Origin: Planctomycetota bacterium
Lineage (GTDB): Bacteria; Planctomycetota; UBA1135; UBA2386
Assembly (NCBI GenBank): GCA_016716265.1
Contig: JADJWQ010000002.1
Location: 1,077,001-1,141,000 of the forward strand
Direction of reading: 5' to 3'
Length of the DNA stretch: 64,000 nucleotides
The notes under the pieces are model-generated. The model was not told the DNA's origin and did no database searches. It saw only the letters and a list, made by a program, of their open reading frames with translations. The translations under genes were made by a program, and so were the position numbers. Of this stretch, positions 62,074 through 64,000 are shown piece after piece; the first letter of the stretch is position 1; the number at the start of each line of letters is the position of its first letter.

Positions 62074-62364
62074 CTACTCCCGTTCTCGCCAGTAGCCCGG
62101 GCGGCGACGCAGATGTGCAACCGCGATCACCTGCACCTCCTCCACGCCAACGCGGTAAACGAGACCAAATGGGAACCGGCGCAGCAACGCTCGCCGAGTT
62201 CCACTGGGGCCCGGCGGCCACCGCAGCGGCGCCTCACCCACTGCTCCGACCGCGCGATCGAGCTCCGCAACGAAGCCGCTTGCTGCTTGCGGACTGCGCC
62301 GCGCATACCACTCCCGCGCCGCGGCAGCTTCGTCGACCGCATCCGGATGGAAGACGACTTTCAC
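62074..62364 (-). CDS. ParE/RelE-family toxin
   Basis: 96 residues: VKVVFHPDAVDEAAAAREWY, AASGFVAELDRAVGAVGEAP, ALLRRFPFGLVYRVGVEEVQ, VIAVAHLRRRPGYWRERE. This is the compact ParE/RelE fold with the family ending HxxRRPGYW. GTG 62362-62364 begins five bases after the antitoxin stop. The family inhibits gyrase (ParE) or cuts mRNA on ribosomes (RelE); the RRPGYW end is commoner in ParE-like proteins. Confidence 0.88.
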   Translation of the reverse strand: MKVVFHPDAVDEAAAAREWYARRSPQAASGFVAELDRAVGAVGEAPLRWPPGPSGTRRALLRRFPFGLVYRVGVEEVQVIAVAHLRRRPGYWRERE

Positions 62365-62369
62365 GAATG

Positions 62370-62588
62370 TCAGCCTGAGATTCGCTGGCGGGCCTCGGAC
62401 CACGGCACCGGGTTGACGGTCCCCGCGTCGATCTCGCGAAGGCGACGATCGATCTCAACTGACCATGCCGCTTCCGCGTCAGCATCGGTGTGTTCTTCGA
62501 GGCTCTCGAGCAGCGACCCCGCCAGCGCCGCGCGCGCTTCGGGCGGCAGCTCGAGGGCACGCTGGAGCAGGTCCTTCACGTCGGTCAT
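62370..62588 (-). CDS. Addiction-module antitoxin (RelB/ParD-like)
   Basis: 72 residues: MTDVKDLLQRALELPPEARA then ALAGSLLESLEEHTDADAE and VEIDRRLREIDAGTVNPVPW. Typical of the short putative addiction module component family encoded just before ParE-type toxins. ATG 62586-62588 is chosen over a start at 62669 because the family begins here. It should neutralise the toxin that follows. Confidence 0.88.
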   Translation of the reverse strand: MTDVKDLLQRALELPPEARAALAGSLLESLEEHTDADAEAAWSVEIDRRLREIDAGTVNPVPWSEARQRISG

Positions 62589-62661
62589 TCGTCCAGAGTA
62601 GCTCCCGCGCCGCGGACAAGGCTGGTCTCCTACGCGAAGTTCGCATTCAGGTAGGGACTGG

Positions 62662-63120
62662 GGAGCCACCTCCGCGCGGAGCCGCGGATCGGCCCGCCCC
62701 GCGGTTCACTGCCGCGGGGCGGCGGCGATTTCGGGGGAGGTGTGCGAAGGTCGCGTGCGTGCGCGGGTTGCGTCGGCTCGGCGCCGGACGGGCGCGTCTC
62801 CGCGAGAGCGTCGTGACCGGGTCACCCACGCCGGAACGGGGTCGTCCGGATCGGCACCAGGCCGGGTGCTCTCTGCGGACGGGCGGCAGAACACCGTCGC
62901 TGGTTGACAGTCGGCCGGTTCTCGGCGTTTGAGACGGCACCGGCGCGTGAGCAGCGGCGTCCAGATCGTCGTGCTGCCCGGGCGCACGACGAGTCGTGCA
63001 CCGACGCTGCGCGCGACTCGCCCGCCGCCGCCACGCCACCGCCGCGACGCGATCACGCACGGCCACGCAGGGAAGAACCCGCAGCACCACTTGACCGACG
63101 GGCTCGTGCGCACGGCGTCG
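62662..63120 (+). repeat. Dispersed repeat, copy B (about 455 bp)
   Basis: Matches 52405-52860 in direct orientation, beginning GGAGCCACCTCCGCGCGGAG, with the same hairpin GCCCCGCGG/CCGCGGGGC. The two copies bracket about 9.8 kb containing both rve IS copies, the split gene and the TA pair. Confidence 0.75.
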
Positions 63121-63740
63121 CACCCGATGAGCCGGACCGAAGAGCAACTGCCCGAGGGGTGGGCGGCGACCTTCGGCGACGAAGTGCCGACCGCCGTGAG
63201 CGCGGCTTGGCGCGCTCAGTTCGTCCGGATCCGGCGACCGGGCTTCCGGACCGCGCCGGTTCGCGGCGTCGCCGAATCGACGGTCCGCCCTCTGGCGAGC
63301 AGCCTGATCTCCTCCGCGGGCAGATTCGAGCGCTGGCGGCGCCGGTCGCCGGACGCTTACGCCGGGTCGCAAGAACTGGATGTGCGTCGGCATCGCGGAT
63401 GCCGGCCAGCCGACCGTCGCCCTGATGTCGATCTTACAGTCCTCGAGAATCGCGTGGCGGACAACCGCGCAGCGATCACCGGCCTCGTGCAGTCACTCGT
63501 CTACGCGAGCTGAACTCGCGCGGCTGCACGCCGGCGCGACTCCCGGCTCCCGCTGCCGACCGCGTTGCCGCGTGGCATCGGGTCAGGGCCCAGCGACCCC
63601 GCAGCACGTCGGCCGTGATTCCCCATGATGACTCCGGAGCCGGCCTCCGGCTTCGCTTGTCGCTCGGCCGCCCCCGTCGCGGGTGGATTCGACGGGGCAG
63701 TTACGTCTCGACGCCGTCGCCCTCCGCTGCGTTGACCGCT
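63121..63740. other. Degenerate sequence, no supported gene
   Basis: Short frames change phase repeatedly. A plus frame ending at 63513 closes with LENRVADNRAAITGLVQSLV, which looks like a genuine C-terminus without a body, and another frame reads LRGQIRALAAPVAGRLRRVA. This suggests decayed genes. Nothing further is supported up to 63740. Confidence 0.4.
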
Positions 63741-63962
63741 TCACCGTTTCCGTTCCAGAGATTCCAGTAGGGACTCGATCGCGACATACGCACGGCGCAT
63801 TCGCGCGAGATGCTCATCACCGAGGTAATCGGCCGCGACTTGCCGAGTCGCGTCGAGCGTCAGCAGGAGCTGTCGCAGCGCGCCACGGAGTTCGCGGGAA
63901 TCATCGGATCGCGACAGCGCCAGCGGCACTGCCAGCACCCTGGTGCTATGTATGACCCACAA
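63741..63962 (-). CDS. Small helical protein, 73 aa
   Basis: RELRGALRQLLLTLDATRQV, AADYLGDEHLARMRRAYVAI and ESLLESLERKR form a helical hairpin with regular heptads. ATG 63960-63962 may not be the true start, since little upstream sequence is available. No family is recognised. Confidence 0.45.
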   Translation of the reverse strand: MWVIHSTRVLAVPLALSRSDDSRELRGALRQLLLTLDATRQVAADYLGDEHLARMRRAYVAIESLLESLERKR

Positions 63963-64000
63963 TAGTCCATCGACCGCATTCGCCTCCCGTGAGAGGGCTA

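Overview
GC-rich DNA with very strong G/C at third codon positions, tightly packed ATGA/GTGA-overlapping genes, and gene types such as tandem Ser/Thr kinase domains and DUF2924 beside a large serine recombinase. This fits a soil-type Myxococcota (deltaproteobacterial) chromosome. The taxon is an inference; no rRNA or housekeeping gene is present.

Positions 1-31718 are the right-hand part of a tailed-phage prophage. A late arm on the minus strand (15567 down to 1) carries, in transcription order, PD-(D/E)XK and DnaQ-type nucleases, a sigma-like protein, a terminase-small-subunit-like HTH protein, terL, portal, zinc-ribbon proteins, head morphogenesis and a D12 adenine methylase cut by the window edge. 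A type IV abortive-infection pair (AbiEi/AbiEii) sits between terL and portal. A frameshifted tyrosine recombinase sits on the opposite strand between terL and the small-subunit-like gene. The early arm on the plus strand (16176-24893) encodes a Com-like zinc protein, a sigma-like regulator, an SSB-like protein, a DinG/XPD-type helicase, an XPB-type helicase and a primase-polymerase/helicase. A convergent operon of two unknown genes plus a 23-codon leader follows. Next come a XRE/ImmA lysogeny switch and an integration module (DUF2924 protein, large serine recombinase, small HTH protein) at the prophage edge.

Positions 31798-51089 are the main attraction: ten plus-strand genes, every junction overlapping, read as one 19.3 kb operon. 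They are a small HTH gene, an Mrr-N-like domain protein, a type I-style adenine methylase (frameshifted), HsdS, a NERD + pseudokinase + kinase + P-loop ATPase giant, a Cys-containing partner, an 1854-residue HerA-like ATPase with a possible PD-(D/E)XK motif, and a complete ABC-three-component cassette (nuclease-like protein, middle component, DUF3732-type ATPase with a zinc hook). There is no HsdR and no PglZ. I infer methylation-based self-recognition with restriction or signalling by the kinase/ATPase complex. It resembles what I recall of the methylation-associated defence system (MADS) and of DptFGH, with an ABC-3C system translationally fused behind it.

Positions 51086-64000 are a scarred accessory region. 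It holds an AlbA/Schlafen-like remnant, a GNAT gene whose N-terminus matches a small prophage protein, a dispersed repeat of about 455 bp in two copies, a toxin remnant with an immunity-like gene, two copies of a 1270 bp rve-type IS, an ISKra4-type IS with two frameshifts that splits a small gene, an IS110 fragment, a Cys-rich unknown protein with a membrane partner, and a ParE-type toxin/antitoxin pair. I saw no tRNA, rRNA or CRISPR array.
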